Shown piece by piece: positions 53,398 through 63,964 of a DNA stretch of 64,000 nucleotides (position 1 is its first letter; each line of letters opens with the position of its first letter). A model generated the notes under the pieces. That model made no database searches. It had not been told where the DNA came from and worked only from the letters and a program-made list of their open reading frames with translations. Source of the stretch: Amblyomma americanum (lineage: Eukaryota; Arthropoda; Arachnida; Ixodida; Ixodidae); the NCBI RefSeq assembly GCF_052857255.1, contig NC_135498.1, positions 115,325,134-115,389,133 of the forward strand, written 5' to 3'. The position numbers and the translations under genes are program-made.

Positions 53398-54135
53398 CTA
53401 GTGAAGGAGTCGGGTGAAGCTGGGAGCCAGAAAGATACTTTTCGCTTTCGCAGGTGAAGATAGCGGAGGAGGGAAGCCGGCCGGTTGGGGCAGAGAAAGC
53501 CCACATGAAGGTCCAGTGGGCGGGGCGTCCTCTGTGAAGGCTGGCTTCAAACGGTCGATTGAAATGGTGTCAGTGCGCCCATGAATGTCGACGACGAATA
53601 ACTTCGATGTTCTTTCGAGTACACGGAAGGGGCCGTCGTAGGGGCGCTGAAGCGGCTTGCGGACAGAGTCTCGGCGAAGAAAGACGTGCGTGCAAGTCGC
53701 TAGTTCAGATGAAACATGTGAAGATGGTCGTAACTGGCATCGGAGATGTGGCGCTCTGAGATGGCGGCAAAAATAGCGGAGCTGCGTCACGTAATTGTTA
53801 GGGTCGGGACACGTATACGAATCGGTAGGTTCGAAAAGTTCACCAGGAAGACGCCGGGGCGAGCCGTAGACAAGTTCTGCCGGAGTGCAACGACGATCTC
53901 GTTTCAGTGCAGCACGGAGGCTGAGCGGAACCAGTGGTAGGGAGGCAGTCCAGAACGGTAGCGTTGTTGAGGGCGCGGTAATCATCACACGGGCACCAGT
54001 CCTCTGGGGATTTTTTCGCTACCGTGTGTAGAGGGGACGCCCATGCAATGGGCTAGATGAAGGTCGTATAATGCCGAGCTCCAGCATGTGTTCGAACTCG
54101 TTGCGAGCGATCTGTAAACAGTCTGGAGCGAGGCG
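53398..54135 (-). pseudogene. Gypsy Pol remnant with RT start fused to integrase end
   Basis: On the minus strand, from 54,135, a broken frame reads LQIARNEFEHMLELGI, then (other frame) AWASP... and DYRALNN-type RT-entry sequence. Near 53,985 this passes directly into integrase-tail sequence: CTPAELVYGSPRRLPGE, VFLRRDSVRKPLQRPYDGPF, and ERTSKLFVVDIHGRTDTISI to LKPAFTEDAPPTG. The RT core, RNase H and catalytic integrase are absent, so an internal deletion has joined the two ends. It is a different Gypsy lineage from the element at 43-48 kb. Confidence 0.75.
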
Positions 54136-54139
54136 ACGG

Positions 54140-54345
54140 GCTCGAGCGTGTGCTCGAAAGAACATCGAAGTTCTTCATCATCGACATTCATGGGCACACT
54201 GACACCATTACAATCGACCACTTGAAGCCAGCCTTCAAAGAGGACGCCCCGCCCACTGGAGCTTCAGGTGTGCTTTCTCTACCCCAACCGGCCGGCTGCC
54301 CTCCTCCGCCATCTTCGGCCGCTGGTGCTGCTCCTGCTGCGTAAG
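54140..54345 (+). pseudogene. Gypsy integrase-tail fragment, inverted copy
   Basis: The plus strand reads ERTSKFFIIDIHGHTDTITI and HLKPAFKEDAPPTG, then SLPQPAGCPPPPSSAAGAA. This is the same segment found on the minus strand at about 53,440-53,625. The two are diverged inverted copies. Confidence 0.75.
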
Positions 54346-54576
54346 GCCGCTGCTGCTTCTACAGATTCTTGGGTGATTAAGGTATATTGATGAGTATTAG
54401 TGAGTTGACAGTATGCTCCAATATTATATTGCAAGAGAAGGTACTCGTACGTTCAATTCCTCAGATTTTTAAAATTATTAGCGCTGGTGATGTCACGACC
54501 CTCCCGACCAGTCAGGGAATATTGTTACGGATAAACCGTGAATTTTTCGGATGACAGAAACGTAAGTGTTATCATT

Positions 54577-54785
54577 GTGTGATGTCAGTGCACGTCAAAG
54601 ATCCCCAGGTGGTCGAAATTATTCCGGAGCCCTCCACTACGGCACCTCTTTCTTCCCTTCTTCTTTCACTCCCTCCTTTATCCCTTCCCTTAAGGCGCGG
54701 TTCAGGTGTCCAAAGATATATGAGACAGATACTGCGCCATTTCCTTTCCCCCAAAAAAAACCAATTGTAATAATTATTAAACAGC
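54577..54785 (+). repeat. tRNA-derived SINE (Ruka-like), 5'-truncated
   Basis: Begins in the body at GATGTCAGTGCACGTCAAAG and continues CCCCAGGTGGTCGAAATTAT, GGAGCCCTCCACTACGGCAC, CGCGGTTCAGGTGTCCAAAG, ATATATGAGACAGATACTGC and an A-rich end followed by AATAATTATTA. The tRNA head is missing. It is very similar to the copy at 60,071. Confidence 0.9.
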
Positions 54786-54959
54786 GCCAAAAGAGGTGGC
54801 TGAGTGCTTTTGAAACAAGACACCAATATTCACTCAACCATTAATGGGCACCATGCATTTGCCAAAGCACCCAGAAATTCTAGCTCCTTCCTAGACAAAC
54901 ACAGGGTTTGTATGCCTATGCAGTGACGAGTAGTGTAAGGACACGCTTCACTAACACCT

Positions 54960-55560
54960 GCATTTTTAATTACCTCAGCTTGAGGCCACTGCCAACCCTC
55001 CGGTCTACGCGGAGAGTTATCAGTAAAGCCCCGAGCTCCCCACCACGATAGCTAAAGGCTCCTTGCTTTGTTAAGGGTGGCAGTCCACCAGCGCGCCAAG
55101 AAAGCACACGTGGCGGGTACAAAGGGTAATAGTAGGCATGCGGCGGCGCTCGACCCGGCCTGGCGTTCCCACGCCAATGACTTCCCATGCCACTTCCGCG
55201 CAAATATGCGAACCTGCCTCGTGTTTCGCAAAGGGCGCTTTGGTTTGCTGGCAGTCTTGACGAGGCAGCAGATTAGTGGTCCTTGCGACTGTGCTAGAAC
55301 TCGTCATGTTTCGAGAAGCGACACGCACGTGCTGGGACAAAAGGGAAAAGGAAAACAGCATCACGCAATAAGGACAAGAACTCCCGCGTGGAGACGGTGT
55401 TCGGAATGTTTCAGTTATGTGTTTCTTTTTTATTAGCCAAGACCTGGGGTCGAGGTTGTGTCCAACTTTCAGGGGCTGCGGCTACCTTCATTGGTTATCC
55501 AAGTTTAGGGCGGGGCTCAAAGCATGACCACCCTAACTTTGTTGTTTTTGAAACCTAAAA
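54960..55560. other. unidentified GC-richer segment, possibly repetitive
   Basis: A block of higher GC with CpG (CGTTCCCACGCCAATGACTT, CATGCGGCGGCGCTCGACCC). Open frames lie on both strands, 97 (-) and 122 (+) codons, overlapping. It feels like a tick repeat but I cannot name it. Confidence 0.25.
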
Positions 55561-57811
55561 AAATACAAACAAAAGCACCAGACACCAGTCCTGTCGAGTC
55601 TAGCTAGAGGCTCCGTGCTTGACACGTACTTCTACAAGTACCTAGGCTTTAACCTCTGGTCGGAAAGTTAGGACATACAGTGTTTTCCTTGTGTGAGAAT
55701 ATCCCTTTACACTTCGCTTGACTGCCTGTGTGCCTCAGCTCATGCAACTCATAGTTTGTCCTCGTACATTCATGTAAATACGCTTCTTCGTTACATGACC
55801 TCTATCACCGAACGTCTCTTCCTTCAGCACTGCCGAATATCCAAGTTTGCGGAGGCCCCTGATCTCCTCCGAAGAAAAGGAAAGGCATCTATGAATTTAC
55901 TAGTGGCATGATGGATTTGGAGTGCTTCTATGGTTTCCCTTGATAAGCTATCTCGTCCTTCAGCAATATTATTCATACGATTTAAATCAGCAGTGGAATT
56001 TTATCTTTAGCGTTTTTTTAATGCTTTGCGAGATGTCTGGAAATTGCTTTTCGTTTTATTCGAAGACTTTCCATGAGGCATCAACAGAGGCTGAGAATAA
56101 ACTAAGCTGAAATTATTTTCATGTGCCTGAACAAGGAACGGCGAGCTGAGAGCCGAACTCTAAAAGTAAACATGTGTAATGGTATTCTTAAGCAATGAGG
56201 CATGAATTCAGCATATTCCTGAACCAGCTCAAAACCATTCATACAAGACCACCTCCTCAGAATGTTGCGAAAACGAAACAAGACATACGGAACACCGGCC
56301 AAGCCAAGCAATTGAGATACGGTTATATGGCCCGGTGGCTCCCAGACGGATAACGCCAACTGCCGCCTCCCGTCAACATGCACAGCAGGAGCAGAGGTGG
56401 TGCCTCCCATGCAGAAGGACTAGATCCATGATATGCACTTCGACAATCAGCATGGGGCGTCATGGTCTGAGCTGATAATACAGAGCGGGGAATTCAGGTA
56501 GCGTAGGGGCAAGAGAGGTAAGAGGTGACCGACATGGCGTCAGTGCGCCGCGGTGTCCTTGTTTATTCTTGCTTCTTGGAATGTTTCGGAATGTTTGCAT
56601 TGTATATGCTTTTGCTTATGCATATGCTATATGCTTTCTTTACTCTACATGTATTATGCTATATGCTTATTCAATTTTATTTATGCTATTTGCATAGCAT
56701 AAAGCATATGTCATGTGCTTTTTTGTCACGTTTCCTTACTCTGAAGCATTAAAAGAGCTTTTTTTCCTGGCTTTCGGAGCACCCTTGCTTCTCCGAGCCT
56801 CACGGCGCTCACCAGCAAATACCCGCAAATAGAAGAATCGTTCACTACTGAAGAGAAACTTTCGAGCGCCACTTGGGGCGTCATGCGTCTCACATAACCG
56901 GGAATAAGTGGATGTCGTTTGTACTCTCTAAACGAAGTTGACTTTTTAAGTGAGGCAACACAGTATCCACTGATCGGGGCGAAGGTAGCGAGTTTCGGCA
57001 GCAGGGTATTTTTCTTCTAGAGTTTTTACTCTAGATAACTCTATGAGAACCCTCTCTGATCACTTTGATCCCTTTTTGATAACTCTGCCCTTCAAATGTC
57101 ATTGCAAGTGGCCGGCCGTTACAAGAGCATGCGCAATACACATGAAAATGTATCCTGAGCGCTTGCGGAGGTTTTACGGGGTAATGTGAAGCCACACAGC
57201 GGCGCAAGGAGCCACTAAAAAAGATTTCTTTCTCTTCATCTTTCCCCTACTTATTTATTGCTATGTCTCGTCGTTGTTTAACCTTTGTCTGTTTCAGCCC
57301 ATTTATATTCTTAGTCATGTGGTGGCTCTGTATTTTTAGTTATAAAGCATGTTATATTCATAATCTTGTTACTTTTTACTATATGTTTGATTAATGCCCC
57401 TTTTCATAGTCATTTCTCTACTAGGAATCCTGATAGAAAACCTAAATGGTGGTAGCGATGACATGCGGCTAGCCCTGCTAAAAACACGCAAGGACGTGGT
57501 ACATTGATAATCATGGTATACAATTAAGGGCGGAATGACTACTGTGACACTTGGCAGCCTGTAATGAACCACAGAGGGCTCAAATACAACTATCTTTTTC
57601 TCCGGACAGTTGAACTAGGATGTATTTTGCATATAAAATGTTTGTCTACTTGTAAGACTAAGTGTTTTTGAAGCAAGAAACATGACTTTTTTCGCTAAAA
57701 ACAAAGACAATGGCGTACCGAAAAATAAGTGCACAAAGTGATTTATCAGCGAACTATTTGAGCCTTACTAGATCCCTCATTAGGTAGCGAGGAAGTTGAA
57801 GTTGCCAGGTA
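55561..57811. other. intergenic DNA with a TATGC-rich patch
   Basis: No gene is recognised. At 56,590-56,720 the words ATATGCT, TTATGCAT, TATGCTATATGC and ATTTGCATAGC recur about ten times. This patch contains an octamer-like ATTTGCAT. Confidence 0.35.
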
Positions 57812-58937
57812 ATGCCCGCAAACATTTTAAACGGTATTCTCTCGGATCACATAGAGGAATACCCCCATCATACGGTGCTTGCTACCGATGCCTCCGTAAA
57901 CTGCCAAAAAGCTGCAGTTGGCATCTTTTCGCAGGATTTGCCATGGAGCTATTCTGTCCGCATCCCAGATTATATTCCTATATTCTTTTCGAAATTTTTG
58001 GCTCTTGGAATGGCTCTTCACAAAATTCCATGACAAGTGTCTCATGTTATTATTCTCGCTGATAGTTTGTCAGTGTTAGTCTCCCTTGACACTTCACAAG
58101 AAGATTTTTTGAGCCGTATCCTGCGATTTTTTGTCCCATGCACTTTGAAGGTGGTCCGTTTTGTCTGGGTCCCTGGCCATGCAGGTATTTATTTAAATGA
58201 GGTGGCTGATTACTTAGCAAGGTCGGCTCTTGACGGGTCAGTGACACATCCCGTCCCGGATTTCAGCCTGCTGGCGATTTCCAGGTTTCAGCGGTTCCTA
58301 CATATATCAGAAAGGTTACGAGATCCCTTACTAAATACCACTGACTATCAGCATTTAGCATATAATTGGAACGTCCGTTCGTGTAAATCCAGGCTGTGTG
58401 AGGTAACAATGACGCGGCTGCGGTACAGGATTCCAACTTTGAGTTTATATCTATGCAGGTGTGGGTTGACACCGACGAACCTATGTGACGCATGTGAGAA
58501 AGTAGAATCTTTAGACCATTTTCTCCTCTACTGCCCGAAGTTCGCACTTTAGAGAAAGATTTACCTGGAGGTCCCTCTCTCCAGGTTAGGGCTCCCTTTA
58601 TCTTTGCCAGTATTATTATTGTTTGGTGCGAACGCCAAGGGATTTGCATTGGGTTCTATTTGTGGGTTTCTCCACGATTACATAATTGCAACTGGTAGGT
58701 TGATGTGCTAATTCTTTTAAAGTTCTACGAGCTCTTCTTTTTTCACCAAAATGCTGTCTGTTATTTAACTGTCAATATTGTTCTGTTGTTTTTATTCATT
58801 GATTTTTCAAAATTCACGATTGGTGCTACAATTTTGTCGTCATATTCCATGGAAACTTCTTTGTTTATTCAACTACACCTTGGTCAATCGCCCCGCGTGG
58901 GTATGTGCCATATACCTGGGGTGAAGAAGAAGAAGAA
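57812..58937 (+). pseudogene. LINE 3' part with RNase H domain and GAA-repeat tail
   Basis: The plus strand carries an RNase H domain as in I/R1-type LINEs: VLATDASVNC (first Asp), FFSKFLALGMAL where the second catalytic residue, normally Glu, is Lys, then ILADSLSVLVSL (Asp) and VWVPGHAGIYLNEVADYLAR near 58,170-58,225. The C-terminal CRCGLTPTNLCDACEKVES and DHFLLYCPKF give a Cys/His motif, ending at 58,550. One stop separates 57,812-58,033 from 58,037-58,552. The 3' untranslated region ends in five GAA repeats at about 58,922-58,937, consistent with a simple-repeat LINE tail. No RT remains. It is less decayed than the other LINEs here. Confidence 0.8.
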
Positions 58938-60060
58938 GATACCCGTGTCGGTTACCGTGTTAATGACCAAATGTGAAATTCTCCTAAATACATCCGAAAG
59001 CGAAGGTTAAATTTGACGACGGGACGTCGGCGCAAGTCGAAGTCATCAACGGAAATGTAAGTGCGTCCACAGAAACGATACTGCAGCAAACTGGACCTTC
59101 CATTCGTTATCAGCTGATGGAATAGAGCGCTACAATATCTGAGACAGTGAGATAAACGTGTGCTACAAACGCGAGCCCAGTAAAGGTAGGGGAGCTAGAA
59201 GTTGATGATTACTAGCGCACTTGCAGTAACGACATTATATGTTCTTAATACAGCTGAGAACATATCGGCATGACGGGCGCTTAAGTACTTTCGTTTTGGT
59301 CACTACGCATTCACATAACGCAGATGTCTTGTACAGCGTGCAAAGCGACCGCAGTGCGGGGTCACATTAAACATGGAGATACAGCCTTCTTTTTGATGGG
59401 GAATGTGCATCCGTCAATACCTTAAGTGCATCAGAGATTACTGAATTTTTATTCTACAGTAGTAGACGCGCGAAGTCATCCCGAAAGCATACAGCTTGTC
59501 TTTAAATTAGAGCGTTTCAGATGATTAAATAAGCATTTGGTGATGTGCATTATATAGAAACCTTCTTAGACTAGTGCTCCTTCTGTGCACTCCTGAAGCA
59601 GAAACCTTTCTCCGTGTGCTAGGTTGCTTTCTTAGCGCAAGCGGCAGTTTTTTTGCCTTACTATTTTCGATGCATCTCAAGCACTCGCCAATTCTGTCCC
59701 TGTGTTCTGTGTTATATGGTCTCACGACCCGTGAAGCCAAAAAAGGACGTTAGAAAAAAAGTCTCTTCATGAAGCCTATATCTAGGCAAAACCATGGAGA
59801 GAGTTACAAGTGCTGTGCATTGATAAGTGCAGGCTTCGCAACCCTCACTCTTGGGCATGCCCTCTATTCGGCGTTCTTCCGTCAAGCTTCTCACGGACGC
59901 TTGTCTTACTCGTTAGTGACTGCGCCTAATCGTAGTAGCAGGGTGCTGTAAGGAAGAAGACATAAGTTGGCTCTGTTAATTAACACTACTGCAACCTCTA
60001 TTACTTTTTCCTGCAAAAAGTATATTGAGAAACGTATTGTGACAAAAATACAATCAGCGA
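58938..60060. other. no recognisable feature
   Basis: Intergenic DNA with short open frames only. Confidence 0.4.
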
Positions 60061-60070
60061 ATAAAAAGAA

Positions 60071-60385
60071 GCCCCGCCGCGGTGGCTCAGTGGTTAGGGC
60101 GCTCGACTACTGATCCGGAGTTCCCGGGTTCGAACCCGACCGCGGCGGCTGCGTTTTTATGGAGGAAAAACGCTAAGGCGCCCGTGTGCTGTGCGATGTC
60201 AGTGCACGTTAAAGATCCCCAGGTGGTCGAAATTATGCCGGAGCCCTCCACTACGGCACCTATTCTTCCTTTCTTCTTTCACTCCCTCCTTTATCCCATC
60301 CCTTACGGCGCGGTTCAGGTGTCCAAAGATATATGAGACAGATACAGCGCCATTTCCTTTCCCCCAAAAACCAATTATTATTATT
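60071..60385 (+). repeat. full-length tRNA-derived SINE (Ruka-like) with target-site duplication
   Basis: A box in GGTGGCTCAGTGGTTAGGGC, B box GGTTCGAACCC, complementary CCGCCGCGG and CCGCGGCGG ends of the tRNA-like head, the body GCTGTGCGATGTCAGTGCAC, a CTTTCTTCTTTCACTCCCTC stretch, and a TTATTATTATT tail. It is flanked by a perfect 10-bp duplication ATAAAAAGAA (60,061-60,070 and 60,386-60,395), so insertion boundaries are exact. It is the best-preserved copy in the window. Confidence 0.95.
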
Positions 60386-60395
60386 ATAAAAAGAA

Positions 60396-60901
60396 CTAAA
60401 ACTTCAAGTGAGCGGTCCGCATCGCCAGGTGGACTGCGACAGTAGGAATAAAAGAATTCAAAAAACTTTGCTGGTGATGAATTGAATCGGCGCGGAGGAA
60501 TTGCAATCGCATATTTCTTTCACTCACCAATCTGTTCCAATTCTAATTTTATTCCAATTTGATTTCTATTCCACTTCGAATTTTATTCTGATTCTGCTAT
60601 TCTGAATCTTCGTCCGTCGTGTCCTTCCTCTCCTTTACAAATGCGGGCGGGGAAGGAGACTGTAGGTGGAAACAGGGAAATTTTGCCAAACTCCACCTGC
60701 CACGGTTGGCACGTGAAGGCTTCACACAGACGCCTATGCGGAGCAGTTTTCACCTTGCCTGCACTTGTAATGAGCTCGCATTAAAAAGGAGTCGCCCTCT
60801 TTCCGTGCAATCTTTTTTATCGTACGAAAGCAGTGTACTTTTCAAACTGCAACAAACTCATGCAGACTGGTAGATACTTGGGCTTGTTGGTTCATTTCAA
60901 G
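60396..60901. other. no recognisable feature
   Basis: A short run of diverged ATTCCAATT-type words at 60,530-60,600, otherwise unremarkable. Confidence 0.35.
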
Positions 60902-61345
60902 GGTATAATTCATAGCGCAAAAAAAAGTATGTAGGCCAAACAGGCAGATGCCTGAATGATAGGCTTCGGGAACATGGGCGAGACGTTAGTGATATGCGTG
61001 GGAATAGTTTGTCAGCCCATTGCCATGTGTGTCATTGTATACCACTCCTAAAAAAATGTGTGGTCTTGAAAATGCACAAAAACCGCTTAACACGAGAGAT
61101 AATTGTAGCGGAATGGATTTCCTTGTTGGAAGATGACTGTGTGAGTAGCCCTTCAGTAGCTCTGTTGCCAAAGGAGCTCTTATATCTGTCTGATATGCTT
61201 TGCTAGCTGTGGTTTGGTAGTAATTGTATGATAAGTCAGTGTATAAATACTACCCTTCTTTGCGAAATAAATCTTTGTTGGAAGTTAGCGCTCTGTGGTG
61301 TCGTCTTTCTGTGTCCCTGTCTTTTTTTGCGCTATGGATTCTACC
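60902..61345 (+). mobile_element. Penelope-like 3' fragment bounded by inverted repeats
   Basis: The coding part reads YVGQTGRCLNDRLREHG from about 60,929 and runs to LLPKELLYLSDMLC at 61,206. It is an uninterrupted 5'-truncated GIY-YIG C-terminal half in which the Arg and Glu-His of the NDRLREH helix are intact. The 3' region has GTATAAATACTACCC, GAAATAAATCTTTG and a T7 run. GGTATAATTCATAGCGC plus A8 at 60,902-60,926 is matched, with two differences, by the reverse complement of the end at 61,322-61,345 (CTTTTTTTGCGCTATGG). The left end therefore carries a small inverted piece of the 3' terminus. Confidence 0.8.
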
Positions 61346-61799
61346 CTTGTGCAGACTGCAGTGCGGGAGCCTCACAAGCTGATTGTTAACCATGAACATC
61401 CTTTGCGGAGTGCTCTCATTTGAGCCCCAACCGAAACACCCGAACCAAGGCAACAATTGGCGTCCTGCGACTTGAAAGTTAGAAGAAATTGATGTATTAT
61501 CGCATTTAAACGTTATCAACGTTATACCTAGAAGGTTAGGTTCTATTGATAACATATTTGTTGCCAACTACTGCTTATTACAGCATTCGAATATAAACTA
61601 ATAATGGAGCCGCTGCGATGTCTGCATGACCATAAGAAAGGCACGTAGAAAAATATAAGCGACGAAGCTCAAGTGACCCGATTTCGGCAGTTGAGTGACT
61701 AGATCCGGATATATTTACGCGGCCGGTTGCACTGCCGAGCAAGCAGCCGCAGTCCACTCTCAGGTGTACCGAAAAGCTCTAATTTTCTTATGATTCCAG
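61346..61799. other. upstream flank of array gene 3
   Basis: No clear similarity to blocks A1 or A2 was found here, apart from the last bases of the acceptor motif. Confidence 0.35.
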
Positions 61800-62023
61800 C
61801 ACAACCTGTCAACGGATGGCGTACCCACCACCTTTCGGCCTTGGTTCTTCTCAAGGACCACCAAGGAATGTAGGGTTCGGCGCGTCGGAATCCGGTTACC
61901 CTTCCACAAACGAAGTGCGGCTGGGGCCACAGGTACCTGGAGCTCCTCACACTTTGTCTCCCCCTGGGATGAACCCAGGTGTCTGCTCACCAAGCGGCGT
62001 CGTTGCTCCATACCCGCCTGCAG
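61800..62023 (+). CDS. array gene 3, Pro-rich 5' exon (partial gene)
   Basis: Acceptor TTTTCTTATGATTCCAG, ATG at 61,816 and an open frame: MAYPPPFGLGSSQGPPRN, VGFGASESGYP, then RLGPQVPGAPHTLSPPG, and SGVVAPYPPA up to donor CTGCAG/GTGTGC at 62,023 in phase 1. The ATG aligns with those of copies 1 and 2, and SQGPPRNVGF with PQGPPKSVWF of copy 2. The end PYPPAG matches PYPPTG of copy 1. Unlike copy 1 it has no frameshift and unlike copy 2 it has a good donor, so it is the best-preserved 5' exon. Later exons would be beyond 64,000. The sequence between the acceptor and the ATG is not in the same phase in the three copies, which suggests that translation starts at this ATG. Confidence 0.6.
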
Positions 62024-62729
62024 GTGTGCTCAGTAGGAACGCTACCTACGCTTTCTGAACTTTTGTCTCATGCGAATATCCCCTTCAAACCAAAGGAAAT
62101 TTTATTTTTATGGGCCTCAATCCGGATACATTTCCCAAGTCTTGGATTTCAAGTGAACGTGCATAGGTGACCGCTCACGGCGGGAACATATTAACGCCTA
62201 CTTGAGTGGTTCGCGCCACGCAAGATATGGTTCCACTGTGAAGCTAGTGCATCGTCACATTCTCTGGACCAAGCCATCCTGTTTGTTCTCGCTGTCCATG
62301 GCAGGATCCCGTAGCTGGCTTTGCGCACGCTGCAAGTCCACGCGCTGAAGTGTTCCCGCTATAAGTGATCACTCCTAAACACTATTTCTCACTATCAGTA
62401 ATGTACATATGGACGTATGAGTAGAAGACCCTTACCCCCGTAGTGCAAGTCTTCTTTCTCTATGGATATTTTGCATGGCCTGCGCTGCTTGGCCTGTGCC
62501 ACCATAAGAAATATGAACAACGTCTAATGACGTTTCTAGCAAATATAGAGACGTGGCACAAAACGTATTCAAATAAAATTTTTCACTCAAGTAACGGCGA
62601 ATTGCGAACACCTTAGTGACCTGTTCGGCGGCAAGAAGCAGCAAAGGTATTTAGTCAAAGCAACCAACTTAAAGGCTGCACAGAGCGCTCTTACTTTGCA
62701 CATTTTATATAGAGTTGACAGTGTCGAAA
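62024..62729 (+). other. presumed intron of array gene 3
   Basis: No exon or repeat is recognised. A minus-strand 70-codon frame at 62432-62644 is unidentified. Confidence 0.3.
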
Positions 62730-62744
62730 CACACTGACTACTCT

Positions 62745-62966
62745 AGCCGCCGCGGTTACGGCGCTCGGCTGCTGGCCCGAAAGACGCGTGTTCGATCCCG
62801 GCCGCGGCGGTCGAATTTGGATAGAGGCGAAATTCTAGAGGCCCGTGTACTGCGCGACGTCAGTGCACGTTAAGAACCGCAAGTGGTCGAAACTTCCAGA
62901 GCCCTCCACTGCGGCGTCCCTCATAGCCTGAGTCGCTTTGGGACGTTAAACCCCCATAAACCAAAC
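62745..62966 (+). repeat. tRNA-derived SINE, short subfamily, with target-site duplication
   Basis: A degenerate A box (GCCGCGGTTACGGCGCTCGG), B box TGTTCGATCCC, GGCCGCGGCGG, body TACTGCGCGACGTCAGTGCA, GAGCCCTCCACTGCGGCG, and the end CCTGAGTCGCTTTGGGACGT followed by AAACCCCCATAAACCAAAC. A perfect 15-bp duplication CACACTGACTACTCT flanks it (62,730-62,744 and 62,967-62,981). It lies in the presumed intron of array gene 3. Confidence 0.95.
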
Positions 62967-62981
62967 CACACTGACTACTCT

Positions 62982-63964
62982 GTAACATTACTGGAACTAG
63001 GGCTATGCCAGACATCATAGGGCTGTGCCGAACATCATACAAGTCATACAGCGTGCATTGCAGGGGGATCGAAGTCCTACGAGGATCGCTTGAGTGGCTT
63101 CCGACTTCCTCGGCTTAAGTGACTTTCGTAATTCTCTTACTGTTTATCACATAAACTTCTATCATGCGCGGCGCAGCATCCAACATTTATTTCCATATTC
63201 TGTATTTGTGCATAGTGTATATTACTCCCTACCCCTATCATTTCTAACTATCGCTCCCCTTTTTTTCCTTCTTCGTGTTCCTCTCCCTCTAATTTTATTC
63301 CAGCTAGTCACAGCTCATGTGCTTCAGGCTTCAATGGCAGATGCCGCGGCTGGCAACATATTTTCCTTCAATTGTTATTTTATAAATAAATAGCCACTAA
63401 CAACAACAATATCATCACACAAGACGCAACCGCACACATTCCAAAAGACGTGCACATGCAGTTAGAATATGCGTTTTTGATCAGACTGGTGATGCCAAGG
63501 TGACAATATGCAATGCGCAACTGCCCGAGCTGCGCAAAGTTTAAGCCTCCTGGAAATATACATGGTAAAAGTTCGACTTCATCGTTCATGATAATGATGT
63601 GTGTGTGTTAGATTCTTCTGTTCGTCTCTCCTTTTATCGCTGTAAATTCCCTAATCATGCTTCTAGAAGCACGGCGGAGGAAGAAGTTTCATTTGAAAAA
63701 GCATAGACAAAAGAAATTAGCTGTGGTTCGACTACTGCTCAACCTATATATATATAGTCAGAAAGCAAAAGCTGTGGTGTATCGGGCAAGTAGACGCGGC
63801 TTGGTCTCTAACGTTGAGTGCGTTCCGCACAATGGATAGAAAACGCGCCCGCCCTGCCACGTGGCGGTTAAACTATTGGTTGGTCGCGAGTGGTTGAAAA
63901 AATTAAAATGAAAATTGCTTTTCGGGGAGAGGAAATGGTGTATAGTATGTTTCACATATCTGCG
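62982..63964. other. no recognisable gene
   Basis: Unassigned DNA with a TATATATATATA run near 63,746 and a segment at 63,835-63,900 (CGCCCGCCCTGCCACGTGGC) that may belong to a larger repeat. Confidence 0.35.

Noticed and set aside
60071..60150. Possible functional tRNA gene
   Set aside because: The head has good A and B boxes but continues into a SINE body with TSDs and has many relatives in the window. It is a SINE head.
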